A DNA stretch of 64,000 bases from Trichopria drosophilae (GCA_030407085.1 CM059587.1:76745001-76809000), one strand, 5' to 3'. Positions 1 to 26,050 are shown, counted from the first letter of the stretch. Notes: generated by a model not told the origin, from the sequence alone. Made by a program: numbers and translations.

Positions 1-719
1 AACACATTTTATTTCAAAAACATTGAAATATCCGACAATTTTGAGCTACGATTTTTTTAAAGGCAATTTTCACGGTGATACCTTTTTTTGCTCAACTTTT
101 ATTCTATCAGAAACGTGTTCCATAATATGTGAAAGCATATATTTTAAGTAAAATTTTGTTTAGTTTTTATTGCCTTAAAATATGTCATAAACATAAACCC
201 AATGCATCTACTAAAAGAAATTTACCATACCAAAGTTTTTTTAATTTTTATCTTATTAACAAAATGGCGACCGATACGACGAAATATTTCTTCCACTTTT
301 AAAATTGCACTAAACGAATGCAAAAGTAATTCCATATGAATAAAACTTATTACCCGGTAGTGTTTGCAGTCGATAATTACGAATCTGAGGTTAGATTTTT
401 TTAATTCAGAATGGTGGGGCTAATATGGCGGACACAACATATTAAATATTCATGAATCATGTAAACATTTACATTAGAAAATCACGATTGAACTGTTTAT
501 TTAAACATATCTACTGCTCAAAATGATTCACTATCAATTTCTGAGCCGCTGACTTTGTTATCAGAAATTCAAAATGCCGATCTCAATAATATGGTGGGCG
601 CCATAGTTGTTGCTTTCAGTATCGGCAGGTATTATGGTTAGCTGATAACGACATTGTGGTCATATGTTCATTCAAAATGGTAGCTACAAAATGCCTCCTT
701 CAAAATGGTAGGCATCATG
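1..719. other. Intronic AT-rich sequence with a dispersed-repeat segment
   Basis: No exon is seen here; the stretch lies upstream of the first recognisable ADAM10 exon and is presumably intron. Roughly 1-180 resembles 42400-42600: both have a GCTAC-ATTTTTTTAAA segment followed about 60 bases later by TATCAGAAACGTGTTC. The segments 260-275, 410-432 and 570-600 contain the AAATGGCG / ATATGGCGG type motif that recurs at 61.9-62.1 kb and is common in insect repeats. It probably holds one old dispersed repeat. No terminal repeats were found. Confidence 0.45.
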
Positions 720-959
720 AGGTGCGGGTCGAACAACCGACAAATCAGAAAGCCGACAGGTCGAAAAACAGACAGTCAAAAAACCGACAATCGAAAAGCC
801 ACAGTCAAAAAACCGACAGTTCAAAAAATGACTGTCCTGAAGATGTGTCTTTTTTTTATGTGTCGGCTTTTTGACTGTCGGTTTTTTGGCTGTCGGCTTT
901 ATGACCGCCGGTTTTTTACTTGTCGGCTTTTTAATATGTCGGTTTTTTGGCCCGCACCC
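720..959. mobile_element. Fold-back element, family 1, copy A, with 9-bp target duplication
   Basis: The element starts AGGTGCGGGTCG and ends with the inverted counterpart GGCCCGCACCC. The left half is a run of A-rich subrepeats of about 15-17 bases (core TCAAAAAACCGACAG); the right half is the same motif in reverse complement (CTGTCGGTTTTTTGA), so the whole folds on itself. It is flanked on both sides by GGCATCATG (711-719 and 960-968), a perfect 9-base direct repeat, which is what a transposition event leaves. Long TIRs made of short subrepeats plus a 9-bp duplication are the structure described for Drosophila FB elements. No transposase is encoded, so it must be mobilised in trans if it is mobile at all. 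The family assignment is by structure only. Confidence 0.75.
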
Positions 960-1214
960 GGCATCATGTCTAAAATGTTAAATTATCCTGGTGCGGGTCG
1001 AAAAACCGACAAATAAAAAAGCCGAAAGTTCAAAAAACCGACAATCGATATGCCGTGACATCCACTTCTCGAAGTGTCGTTTTTTTTATATGTCGGCTTT
1101 TTGGCTTCGGCTTTTTGATTGTCGGTTTTTTGAACTTTCGGCTTTTTTATTTGTCGGTTTTTCGACCCGCACCAGGATAATTTAACATTTTAGACATGAT
1201 GCCGGGTGCGGGCC
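949..1214. repeat. Perfect 98-bp inverted repeat (family 1, copy B)
   Basis: Bases 949-1046 are the exact reverse complement of 1117-1214, with a 70-base loop. The arms contain the right tip of copy A, 31 bases of flanking unique DNA (960-990), then a second left-arm head (GTGCGGGTCGAAAAACCGAC) with subrepeats. Because flanking DNA is part of the palindrome, the structure is an inverted duplication formed after copy A inserted, not simply two transposon ends. The perfect match suggests it is young or maintained by gene conversion. Confidence 0.85.
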
Positions 1215-1350
1215 CGTAGTATGTTAAAAATTGACAAGAAAAAGTATTTTTTCCGATTTATATAGATATTTTCCCTGCTGTAAGGTAGCAAGTGAAAACA
1301 GACGTTAGTGGTCAGACACCGCAGTGCGTAATAGGCACACTTAATTTTCT

Positions 1351-1480
1351 GGGTGCGCGCCGAAAAACCGACCAATCAAAAAGCCGACGTTCAAAAAGCC
1401 GACACGTCAAAAAACAGACAGCTCAAAAAACCAACAGAAGGCAAAAATCCGACGCGTCTAAAAACCGATTGTCGGTATTA
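1351..1480. repeat. Family 1 subrepeat array, solo left arm
   Basis: The array begins GGGTGCGCGCCGAAAAACCG and runs through about seven degenerate copies of the TCAAAAAGCCGAC-type subrepeat without a matching right arm before the next element at 1501. It is probably a truncated copy. Confidence 0.6.
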
Positions 1481-1500
1481 TGACTGTGACTAAAAATACC

Positions 1501-1727
1501 AGGTGCTGGTCGAAAAACCGACAAATCAAAAAGGCGACAGTCAAAGAACGGACAGACAAAAACTGAGAATCGAAAAACCGACAGTCAAAAAGCCGACACA
1601 TAAAAAAATAGACACATCAACTAGCGCACTGTCATTTTTTGAAGTATCGGCTTTTCGATTGTCGGTTTTTGTCTGTCCGTTTTTTGACTGTCGGCTTTTG
1701 CATTTGTCGGTTTTTCGACCTACACCC
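1501..1727. mobile_element. Fold-back element, family 1, copy C
   Basis: The left end AGGTGCTGGTCGAAAAACCG matches the reverse complement of the right end (GGGTGTAGGTCGAAAAACCG), and the similarity continues for about 85 bases through the subrepeats, with a loop near 1600-1640. The flanks AAAAATACC (1492-1500) and AAAATTCCC (1728-1736) match at 7 of 9 positions, which could be a decayed 9-bp target duplication. Any open reading frames across it are low-complexity translations of the subrepeats. Confidence 0.7.
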
Positions 1728-1979
1728 AAAATTCCCATGTTCTTTCAAAAAAGGTATTGATTATTGTTTAGTATTACGTATATTATGTTATGTTTCTATA
1801 TTCTGTTTTAGAGAATTCTACTTGTTTTCCTAATATAAATAGAATTTGATTGATTGCATTTTATTAGATAGATGACCAAACTTTGATGTACACGGAAAAG
1901 TTGTATAGAAAATTGAAATATAGACATAAGATTATTAAGAATAGAAAATTGTTGATGTATAGAAAAGACCTGCAAGGAC

Positions 1980-2136
1980 TTTTTGACTGACGGCATTATT
2001 ACAATTCGGTTTTTCTATTGTCAGCTTTTTGGTGTGTCGGCTTTTTGACTGTCGGTTTTTCGACCTGTCGGCTTTTTGATTTGTCGGTTTTTCGACCTGA
2101 TGGTTTTCTGATTTGTCGGTTTTTCACCACGCACCT
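1980..2136. repeat. Family 1 subrepeat array, solo right arm
   Basis: T-rich subrepeats (GACTGTCGGTTTTTCGAC and relatives) end in GATTTGTCGGTTTTTCACCA then CGCACCT, the right-hand terminus of family 1. No left arm lies directly upstream. 1728-1979 is AT-rich filler with no other feature seen. Confidence 0.6.
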
Positions 2137-2561
2137 AATTTTCTTTCTAATTCTATTCTTTAACGCTTTGGAATTATGTGAACGGTTTTTTTACTGGATG
2201 AAATAGTTATATCTTTACGATGTTATTAGGGGGCTTAATCTATATGTACGCTACTTTCGCTTATTTCTGTACAGAAAGTAAAATATAAACAATGGCCCAA
2301 ACGTTTAGCCCGTATTACAATTAATAATTTACAGGTAAATGATGACTGTTTATTTAGAATAGATATTACCTGGAAACATATGATTTTTTGGACAAATTTT
2401 TTCTCTTCTTCGAAATGTAAATTTCACAAAGAAGGTAACGAACACAAAATCCGTATGACTTCGAATTCGAATCGTTCCTTCGGGCATTTCGAAGGGAGGT
2501 CCAGCGAAGTAAAAGTGGATCGTTGGCAAAAGAGAATCAGCAGCGACCAGCATTTTTATAA

Positions 2562-14923
<12,362 letters not shown>

Positions 14924-15201
14924 TCGTTTCAAGACATGGCGACTTTCGGATAATCGGTTTGACCTTTAGTTAATGATCTTTTATTAGTATCTAGGATATC
15001 TGTTGATGGGTTCCATTGTTTGACTGACACAAATGTCAGTTGATGAAGTCTAATGAAGTACGGAAGGTGCAAAATCATTTTAATATCTTCCTCATTGTGT
15101 TCCCTAATTGTGGAAGTAATTTTCTGTCTATACATGAAAAGTTTTGATCATAGCTTGGTCATTTTTAGATAGTCAAGTATAATATAGATAAATTTAATAA
15201 A
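14924..15201 (+). other. kuz: 3' UTR with candidate poly(A) signal
   Basis: The first clear AATAAA downstream of the stop is at 15196-15201, giving a UTR of about 280-300 bases. No other gene begins here. The end of transcription is an inference from this hexamer alone. Confidence 0.5.
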
Positions 15202-15302
15202 TCCGCCATCTTGACTCCCTCAAACGTAGGCCATTACTTATCAATCTTTCAGTTAGTAATGTCTAATGTTGGCAACGCCCATCTTGATGAACTGCCTTTC
15301 AG

Positions 15303-15376
15303 AAATATCCCCGTGGACTCCAACTGCACCAAGGCGAACTCCAGTTGGATATGGGGGATTTGTCCACAGGGATATT
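15303..15376. repeat. Short inverted repeat downstream of kuz
   Basis: AATATCCCCGTGGAC near 15304-15318 pairs with GTCCACAGGGATATT near 15362-15376 at 14 of 15 positions, with CCAACTG / CAGTTGG as a second internal pair. It could be a transcript hairpin if transcription continues past the first poly(A) signal, or a small MITE. Confidence 0.45.
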
Positions 15377-18300
15377 ATTGTCAAATGGGCTAGAGTAACC
15401 GATGTGCACTTGTTAATTATATAATTGGAACACGATTCCTCGTAGATTAATCATTCCCAGTAGACTCTAAGTCAGAGCAGGTAAGACTTTAGTAGTATAA
15501 ATATGATAGAGATTCGTTTAATTAAAGATGTGACAACTTGATAATTCCCTACGGGTGTTGGTACTGGAGCCGGAAGTTGGACCTTCAAGTTGGGATATCT
15601 TTTTATCATCTCATGACCTTTATTAGCAGAAAATTACTGTATTTCCAAAAAGGTTTAGAATAATAAGTTACGTGATAGACAATAAGAAAATTATTTTTTC
15701 ACCTTGCCACTGACATTGGGAAACGTCAAACCTGGAATTCATCGACAGTCATCAACGAATTGCGATAAACTATAAAACGGAATCGGTTACTTTTCATCAG
15801 ACTTCTGGTCGCGTGGTGATAGATTTATCAGAAAAGTGTTTAATCGAGGCATTCGACAGGAATCGAACGATGAATCCGAGAGTCGTCCGTTCACGTTATT
15901 CCTTTTTACGAACTTTGTGCTTCGGATACTATTTTCCGAAATTAGAAAAGAGTAGAAGGAAAAGAGTGCGAAGATTTTTTTGTATATATAAGACAAGGTT
16001 CACTGTGATTTCCTAGAGAACCTCGTGTCGAGTGACTTTTTGCGTTCCTGAATCGAAGCGGAGACGAAGAGTCGAGGATTAAATGTACTTATGCGAGGCG
16101 ACGGCAAAGTTTCGCCGCACCACCTGAAAGTGGACGACGAAAAAGCAAGATTACTTAGGCGTCCAGACGACCTTCAACTTTAGCCAAGTATCGATTATGT
16201 CGAGACGTGAATTTTAAAAAGTTATTTCCTTCGAATCTCTTTTATTCAGTTAATATTAGTGAACCATTTCAAGGTTATCTGAGAATAAAATTAAAGTTCT
16301 TGATGGCTACATCAATGGCATTGGTTTGGAAAAATCTAATCATGTGCTCCATGGTAGAAAAAAGTTGAAGGTCAAAATGGCAGATCAAACAAATCGATTA
16401 GTTCCAAGCTTAGTTCAATCTTGCGTGTCTTATAACTGCCACTGCACTTTAAGGACGAAACTTTGCAAATCGTCGATCGCTCAATCGACTAGTCACAGCT
16501 TCTCCGGCGATATTATTTTATAATTTATATTTTTATTGTAGTCGAGATTCGAGTCCGCGGAATCTCCCTTTGAAAAATGACTTCTGTCAAGCATTACTGC
16601 CGAATAATTAAATAAGTCTTAGAACTGGTAAGTTTAAAACGCGTTAAAAGCAGATAAACTGAATAGCTGGAGTCGAATATCAATCGTATTAAACAATATT
16701 TTATATTTCCGATGTGCTATGTATTTATTTTATCTTCGATGATTTACCTTTTCCGTTCGAGTCATTTCTTGCAATGAATGTTTCAATTAACTGATCCTTT
16801 CCTCAAAAACATTTCAATATATCGATTGATTGATTAATCTAAGTATTCGATCTGTCGAGTTATATCGATCACGTTGACTGTGCCATGTATCTAGATTAAA
16901 ACTATTCTCACATCACGTTTAGTACAACCGTTTTTATCGATATAACCTTAATTATCAATCAATCATATTAATCCGTGTAATCGAATTGATAATTGCAGAT
17001 TCAAATAAAACTTGTTGAGCTTCTCAGTGATAGATCTATAGCTCAATAATTTCGAACAAAAGGTAACATCGAGGATATATTTTTTTCGAAGATCACAGAT
17101 AATCCATGACGGGCTAGAATCTCGATGAGTTGATGCGACCACATGAAAAAGTAACTTGTAAATATTATTCAGGGCAATGTGTCTCGTGTTGTAACTCATG
17201 TCATGGTCGAATATCCAAGAAGATTTTCGGGACGGGAACAAAATATAGATGGCGACTCGGTCGCTCGGGAGTCACGTGCCAATGCCGATCACTACCGAAT
17301 CATCATCGCGACTGCACGCGAATCAAATTCGAACATAGCTGTCGTAAGTTTAACAAAAAGAAAAATTGACAAACAAAAAAAGAGGAAAGACTCTAGATAC
17401 GCATCGAGAAGGATCCCACTCGCTTTTTGCAGTTGAAGTCGAGCGTACTTTCGCAAGCTCTCGGGAGTTCTCGAATTTCAAAGTTTACGAATGCTCGGTC
17501 AATCTTTTTTTAGGCGCTGAGTCGCGAACTTGCTGAACTTTCTGTTCGGTGATTTACGTTTAATGAGGTACGCTTTTAGTTTACGCCGCTTTCAAAAGCG
17601 AGTTTCATTCGATTTTCCACTAGAATCCATCGATGCCGTTTCGATTTCAATTATCGGATGCTTTTTATGGATGTCTTCTTTTTAATTTTATTTCCATGTT
17701 ATTTGCAGTCGTGCATTAAATAAGGTTGTAGATGAGTTGAATGCATTTTAATAGGTCAACATTAAGTTTCTTCACTGTTTAATTCAAATTGTGTTAATTC
17801 TTTTAATTTAATTCGTTTGTGATTAATTGATTTTCATCAGGTGATTCCATCGATGAAGCAATTATTTGATATGTAATCATTATTTTGTTTTCTTTACAGA
17901 ATTTGCCCATGGATTTTAACATCGTTTCAATTTATAAACAACCAAAATTTAAATGAGGACATCAGTATTCTATTATTTATGAGGTCACCCTTTCGAATAG
18001 GGTGGCTAAAATTACTTTTGATGCAAATACAGAAAAAAAGGATCTTTTAGGTTCAATTTTTATTTATAATGCAATTTTTCACTGCGATATATTTTTTTCT
18101 GGTAAATGTTTGAGTAGCGCTTCTTTGTAATATATTCTTTTTATTTTACGTATTTTTATTTGTTAATTTGAATATTAAAGGCGCGGAGACATGACATCAC
18201 GTTTCGAAATCAAAGAATTCCCCACATTTTTAGGTTTGATAACCCGTTAAATACAGACCAATCAAGAAAGTCATTTTTCAAAATTTAGCGGTAATTTATA

Positions 18301-21300
18301 AAGATTCACTATTTTTCCAGGTTAAACGATGATAAAAAATCGGCATCATAGTGAAAATTGCAATTAAACAAAACATTTTATATTAAAAATAGTGTGATTT
18401 TCGAAAATGTTATCAAGGACATTTTTAGGACATCCTCAATAATAGTCGGACATGACTGTCTCCATTTGAATTGAGTAAAACTATATCGAAATCCATGTGC
18501 AAATTCTACACATTGGACGTTAAAGGAAACTAAAATTTTCCTACAATTCTAGCTAATTTGACTTATTTTGATCATGTATTTAATTTGCTTCGCCTAGCCC
18601 TACAATTCAGGTAAACTCAATCGTTTATTTCAGTTGCTAAAATATTTAATTTTGCAAACAAAAACTCAAGGGGAATGAGGAGGAAGTTTTTAATCTTGAA
18701 ATGAAAAAGATGAAACGAAAAAAGGTTAGACCAAGAATATTTTTTTGCCTAATTACACTTAATTTAAAATATGAGATATAAAGCAACAGGAAATTCCAAT
18801 TATTAGTAGATCATTTCATAATAGTTAGTACATTGGTTTAATTAATTTAATCACGAATTGAAATAAACAATGATTTTGTCAATTATTTTTAGATTGTTTA
18901 ATGATTCGTTACATACTTTCTTGTCTTCCTCAGAATCTCACCACAATTTATAATAATATATGGTATTTTTAAATAAAGTCATAAATATTATGTTACCACA
19001 TTATTATCTGCCATTAGAATCTTATTGTAGAGTAATAATACTTATCAAAGTAGTAAATACTTACATCCATCTATTTTTGTTTTTGTTTAACAAATTTTGG
19101 TTTTCCATATTTTACAACGTTAATTTGTTGTATACAAGACTTTTAGTCTAAGCAGTAGTTTAATCTGTTGTACTATATGAGTTCCTGATTAGTCTATTTG
19201 TAATTAACTTTACAACCTTTGCTTGGGTTTAAGAATAAAAAACATATTAAACAATTCGGTGCAACAAAACGGATGGATATTTCTTCTGTACAAAATGAGT
19301 TTACCGTTATTTGGTTGACAAAGGTCAAAGATTAAGTAAAATTCTTTTTAAAACTAAGTAAGAGTACTATCCCATATAATTATGGAAAATTGTAAGAAAC
19401 AATATGGTGTTCTACAACATAACAAAAAAAATCGTATAAATTGATACTGTTGACCATTTAAGGTACAAGAATTACCCCCACCCATTTTTGAAACTGCTTC
19501 ATATGACTGTGTAATCGATTCCCAAATAACTGCTTGATAGTATTAAAAAAGATACTAAATTTTATTGACGGGTTATTTTCTGTAGGATTTACAAGGTTTA
19601 AAAAGACACAAATAAAAATAACTGGCATTTTTTTGTTATCGTTTTTTCAATTTTTTTCTTTTTTGTACTGAATTTTGCGAGTTGAATACAAAAATAACTC
19701 TGAAAGAAAATTTTATTTCAGGGTTATTTTCTATAAGACTGAAAATAATCTAAAAAGAAAAAAAAATACAAAATCATCTGCAAAAGGTACTTTGCAAATA
19801 AGAACGCTTTCTTTTTTATTCTAATTTCTTCTTTTTTTTTACTAAATGCCATAATTATTTTACGGATTTAGGTTGTTATATTGACACACTGCAAGTAGTG
19901 TGCATAGTTATTATGACTAAACGAAACTTTTTTAACGACCCAGAACGATTTAAAATCGTAGTCTGAAAATCCGTAATCCTACGTTACTTAATTGCAATAC
20001 TTAAACGCTACTCCTATTTATTTTCATTACTAACTATATAATAATATATAGATAAAATCTGAATACAGTCAAATACAACATCAACAGAAAGAAAAATATT
20101 TATTATTGTAAACCTCTGCCGAAGATTTCGATTTGTGGATTTTTAAAATAATTGAAATGAAGAAATAGAAATTTAAACAATAGAAATTACATTTTCGATC
20201 AGTCAATTTTATGTAGGTATCCTTCAAATTCATCTCGTGGAACATAGTAAAAAATAACACAACAATCAAAAAAGAAAATTGTCTCTTTATTTTTTTAAAA
20301 ACGTTCCTCCAGTTATTTTGATTCGTAGCTTTTTAATCTACATATAAACTCCGCAAAAAACCTGCAATAAGATTTTTTGTCTTATTTACTTTTATTTAGT
20401 TAAAACTCACCGTGTGTATAAGATCAATGACGCTTTTTTATTGCAGTGCACTGACATAAATTAAAATATCTCATAATATTTCTCGAAAGTCACTTTACAG
20501 TTTACGAAAAATTTATATAATTTTCAAGGAATAATGGCCAGCTTATTTAAATACTTCTTAATTTGTATATGAAAACGAAATATCAAACAAAATATCATAC
20601 AAAGATTCTCGTAGAAGCTCCTAAAACTAAACATGAAAATATTAGTATAAAACGCGTGAGAAAATTAAAAAAAGGATTAAATATACAATGACATTCTATG
20701 TCAATTAAAATTGTTTTTATATGAAAGTTATATGATTTCTTGTATATATACAATCATTTTTTCCTTGAATCAAAAGCAAAAATGATCCTCTCTTTTCACT
20801 TTGTCAATTCATACATATTTAATTAATATTCCTCACTATTTTCGAAATTCCATAAACGGATATTACTATTGAAAGTTAATATCAACAACATTCTATCTGT
20901 TGTATCCTTTAAACATTCGATTGTATTATATCAGTTAAATCTGATAGAAAGAGACGAAAATTATACGTAAAAATACACATTTTATTAAACGACCCATTTT
21001 ATGTCGACATTTTGAGTTGGTTCTATTAATTGTTGTTATTAATCAGCTTCAAGACTTGGAAGACCAATTATAGTAAAGAAATCATTTAGTTATTTGCATA
21101 GTTCAGAGAACACGAAAATATGAATGACAAACAAAAAATGTGATAAAATATCTTTCAGTATTTAAAAAATGTTGTTGGGACTAGAAAATATTTATTTCAT
21201 TTACAAAAACCATTAGTAAAAAAAACTATTCTAGATAATTGGGATTATCCATAATATCCATCGAAAATCCTCATTCCCCGACAACAATTCGCACTTTTTG

Positions 21301-22739
21301 AGTAAAACAGGACACGTAGAAAGTTTGGTACCACCACTTTTCCCGAAACATGTTCTTTTTGAAAGCATTCACGGTCGGAAAAATAAACTTCGTTAAACAG
21401 AAAGTTTGAAACGATGTTTCCGAAAATTGGCAAGCGTTGAAAACGAGAGAACTTTCGCACCGAGAGTATCTACAAGGCTTAACATGTTCCTGTAGCTAGG
21501 AATTCCCGCAAACCGGAATCACCGTCATGCATGTAAATAGGCGCGAACTAATTGTTAGAGCGTACGGCAAGGCCAGAGGATCAATCTGATCGCCTAAGCG
21601 AAAAACTTATTGATATGATCGTACATAAAGACAAATGAATATTAAGATGTCCTAAAGTGGTCAGCAGCTAAGATAGTAATTTATGTTAAAAAATGAAAAA
21701 TTACTGAACCAATTTTGGAAAATTTTCACTTACAAATACTCTAAGTAATATACATGATTCCCTGGAAATACCAAAGAAATTTCTCAGATCATGGATATAA
21801 TTTAGAAACTTGTAAAGCTAAAATTTTTCAAAATCGGTATATTTTTTACCGCAAACAACTACTTGATCAGCTGATCATTTTAGAACCCTCTTAAGGCGAA
21901 GCGTGAGAATCTTCTCCGCCTTGCTGATATTTTTGTGATGCTGTAAATAATCGATAATCTCAAGTAAATATATATCAAGTCCGTATAAATCGACGCGTTG
22001 AGACGAAAACCAAATTTTTTTAAATTCAGATAATAGAATATTTTTAATTAAATGCGTATTATTATTTTGCTTAAACGTTTGATTCTTTTGTAAATAATGT
22101 CGAGTAACTTGAAATTGTTCATTCGACAAAAGGAAAAATTTGGTTTCGTCATCTCTGCGATGTTTTAGATATGAAGAATAGTATTATTGAATCGTTTAAA
22201 TTTTGAAACAAATTAAATATGAGCGCGACGTACTTACTATTGTTATTGTTATTAACTTTTTACTTGTAACGTAAAATTAACATTATTATTATGATTATTA
22301 TTAGTGCTATTATCTTATAATGAGTATTATATTATTAGTGTTATTATTATAGTAATTACGTTTAAATTTATTATAACACAATTAACTCTTCCTTTATTAG
22401 GAAAATGTAGATTTATGCAAATGATTATCTACTCGAACGGCGCCCTTTGCGCATCGTTTTATATTTAGGGCAAATGTTATGAATTTATTCGATTCAATGT
22501 CGCTGTTCTTCCAAGTAACAGATTGTACGATAATACATGGCATTTTCTTTTGTTTCGAACGCTTCTTTACATTTCCTTACGCTCGACTGGCTCTTTTATT
22601 CACCGCATTGTCGAAGATTAAAGAATCGTTATACTCGTTTTTTCTAGTTGTTATTTTTGCGCCGTTAAATTTTTAATCGTTTGCGACCCTCGATTCTATG
22701 AATCGATGGGTTCTCGAAGAGTACGTCAAAAATCAAGTT
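15377..22739. other. AT-rich intergenic sequence, no gene recognised
   Basis: No reading frame here has domain-like composition or splice-supported continuity. Two stretches, about 15780-16140 and 17200-17660, are richer in CpG. A TTA/TTAT-rich simple-sequence tract lies at about 22240-22340. Otherwise nothing is visible. Confidence 0.6.
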
Positions 22740-23840
22740 AATTGGCGAATTTTAAATATGGATGATCCGTTTTTGGGTTTCCAAAAAGTTTTATTGGACA
22801 TTCCAAGCTAATTCTAAAAAATTCAATTTCAATTTAACGTATATTATATCCAAAAATTTTTTATTATTCAATGAAAATGTTCAGTATTTGAGTAAAAAAC
22901 AATGAAAAAATGTTAAAAATGTTTATGAAAATATTTGAGTTTCTCAGAAAAATTTGATCTTTTTGTAAATTGTAAGAAATTGAAATTTTCCCCATGTTTT
23001 TAAAGGCAATTGAAATTCTTTGAAATTTGTTAAAACATATTGAATTTCAGTACAATTCTAACAAATTTTTTCGAATTTTGGGAATTTAGATTATGTTTAC
23101 ATGAAAAATTTGAATTTTATTTGAATTATAATTTTTATAATTTCTTATAGAAATTCAAGATTACAAATTTTAATATTCACGATTTTTTGTTGAAAACGTG
23201 TGGAATTCATTAAAAATTTACTAGACTATTTCAAAATTTTTAAAAATCCTGTAAATTTTTTTAGTATTAGTACTATAACATTTTTTAAAATTATTTCATT
23301 TTAACTCATTCAATATCATTTTTGTAAAAAACTGTGTTTTATATTTGAGTAAATATAAAAAAAAATCGTTAATTAGTTCGTGAAATTGAGATTTAATTTC
23401 AGACAAAAAATTTTTCATATTTTTCGATTTTTTTTTACAGTTTTTTGAAGAAAAATTGAAAATTTAGTTTTTAAAAAATGTAATATTTCGAGTATTATTC
23501 TATCAACAGGTTTCAACTGAATTTTACGTCAATTACTTTGAACACTATTAATTTTTGAAAAAATGATTTTTATGATTTTCGTTACAAGTTTTTGGGTACT
23601 TTTTAAATTTTTGTCGAAATTCATTGCATTTCTTTTAGTTTTCCAAAATATATAAATTCTTTTAGAACATTTTCAAAGATTTCAAATTTGATAGAATTTT
23701 TAAAAAATACGAATAATTTTTCATTTTTTTTATTCACTTTTATGAAATAGTGAAATTCCACCGTGAAATACACATATAGGATTTTATCATCAAAGTTCAA
23801 TCTTTTCGAAAATTAAATCTGAAAAAACTAAAATATTTAA
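22740..23840. repeat. Low-complexity AT-rich tract
   Basis: About 1.1 kb of cryptic repeats of AAATTTTGAAA / TTTGAAATTT type words on both strands, with almost no G+C-rich word. It ends abruptly at the CpG-richer block that begins near 23850. Confidence 0.55.
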
Positions 23841-23845
23841 GATTT

Positions 23846-26050
23846 TTGACGTACATACGAGAAGGAACGTCTGTGCACTCGTTACATTTTGTATCGTCGA
23901 CGCTGCGAAGTACGAGGACTTTCAATTCCACCTTCCGAAATCTCGGGTTACCGACGAGAAGCGAACAAAAGAAAAAAGTTGAGAAAAAGAGAAACGATCT
24001 GGTCGTATCCGCGAGAACTCGGGCGAAATTTTATTTTACCATCTCAGTTTCAAAATTCAACAAAGAACGAAACGAAAATTTCAAAAAATTATCTTTTACC
24101 TTCGTTCTACTTATTAGTGAATAAAATTATTTTAGAAAATTCAAAGAATTGAGTAAAAATGGCGAATCGTTCGACAAAATGTCCCGAAAATTGGAAACCA
24201 TTTCGCGTATCCGGGCGGAATCGTTGCATTTCCGCATCCTATAAAATTCGCCGATTTTCATAATTCGTTCTCGTGGATACCGTAATAGATCGGATTTTAA
24301 ACGACGGAGATACATCAGTGTTCGGATCCCGCGGAAAACTTGGCGACCTTAAGCCGATGATGTAATGCCGACGCTGTCGAAAGTTTCGAATGCTGCGAAT
24401 GCAATTCATATCGAAAAATCCGCCGACCGTCGGTAATGGGCGATGTAGAAAAATCGTTCCGAAAGGTGACAATGTAAAGTGGAAGGGGAGGAAACTTGCA
24501 AACCCAAGCGCCATCCTGCAAAAACGATATTTTTCTTTCGAAGTAACTTACTGGATTCGTTTGTACATTGTCTCCACCAATCAATAAAACTTATAACCTA
24601 TTATTTTTCATTTTACTTTATAATTTCAAAAATTTAACGCGCATCGTTTCAAGTTTCCTAACTTCGAGTACTGCCCAGCTCCGATGCAACTACGTGATAA
24701 TGATAAAGTTTAACAAACGATAACAATAAGGTTCTACGCTTTACAGTATTTACTTTATGAAGCAGGAAAAATAATATGGGAAGAATCGTATATGAATGTT
24801 AAAAATAATCTCATCAGCGTGAATTTTTCGTTAATCTGCACGGAAAAAACTGGCTTTCTGAGTTTCAATTGGTTTTTTAAGAATTACATGGAAAGAATAG
24901 TGGTAGCATCCTTTCACGTTTGCGGGACACTGGCAGCTCCACGTGACGGTGTAAGCTAGTGGAGCTGTCTCGGCTCCACTAATCGCAGGTATGGAATTAT
25001 GACACTACCATTTTTCTTTTCACGTAACGAGTGGGAGGCGTCAGTAGTGCGAAAAGGATCAAACATAAAAAATAATTAATATTCCACTGAATATAATTAG
25101 CAGTAAAAATGCTTCCTTTTCGTGCTATATCGCATCCAAGAGTGGTACATTCCACGTATCGTTACAACGATACTCATGCGGACATCTGTAGATTAAAGAA
25201 TGTTGGTTATAAGTGATGTACATTGAATTTCGGGATGATGAGACAGCCGAATCACTCGTTGTCAAGGGTGCAAATAGAACGATTGCGAGCGAATCGATAA
25301 CCGATAAATAATTATTTTCATGTACTTAGTACTGTTACAGCGGGTCTTCCACCGTGTTGATTACTCTCAGGTCGAAAAACGCAGAACTTGTTCGAATCGA
25401 CGAGGATGTTCGCCGGCTACGATATCTTTCGCTCCGACAAAAGCCCACTCATGCCTTAGGAACGCGAGTCGCAGCTTTAAAGCTGCCTTTACATGTGCCC
25501 TCCATTTTTTCTCCATCGATGGCGCAAAATTTAAGCGGCTCGTCGATCCTTTCGAAGGCAGTCACTTAAGGGCGACATCCTTAGGGCGCGTTCAGAATGC
25601 CATTTCGAATCTGTTATTTATATTACGCGCATTGTGAACGACTCCTAAAGACGACCAGAGGTTGAAAGCCTCGACCTTGGATATCAAAACTCACGGGCTT
25701 TTCATCAGCGAGTTATTTTTCCGTATGGTGTTCGATTGCAGTGAATGCGAAACAATTGTATGAATCGTGATGTAAGTGCGTGCGGAAAGTTTCCGATAGA
25801 GAAACTTCGAGATTGATGTTTCATAAGGTTATCAAGCGCTTTTCGATAAGAAGCGCGAGGCTTTTTTTTTAAATGCTGTTCCTTCCGTATTGTCGAAAAA
25901 ATAGAGGAAAAGTGAAGCCTAGGGATGAAAACCGATCGGTATTTCATTTTCCGAACTTTAAACTTCAGCGTTACGTAAACGATAAGTCGGACTTTTTTAA
26001 GAGCTAAACTGACTGTAATGTCAATCCAATTATACAAAATGGTGGCTGCT
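23846..26050. other. CpG-richer non-coding block
   Basis: CG dinucleotides are frequent here (GTATCGTCGACGCTGCGAAG, CCGACGCTGTCGAAAGTTTC) while the flanks have few. The open frames are short, overlap on both strands and show no family signature. A small hairpin GTGGAGC...GCTCCAC lies at 24958-24978. This looks like a conserved regulatory region or the first exon and promoter of an unrecognised transcript; both are inference. Confidence 0.4.

Noticed and set aside
656..1760. Several overlapping Lys/Thr/Cys/Phe-rich open frames on both strands
   Set aside because: They are translations of the family 1 subrepeats; the same residues recur every five or so codons in every frame, and no start or splice context supports them.
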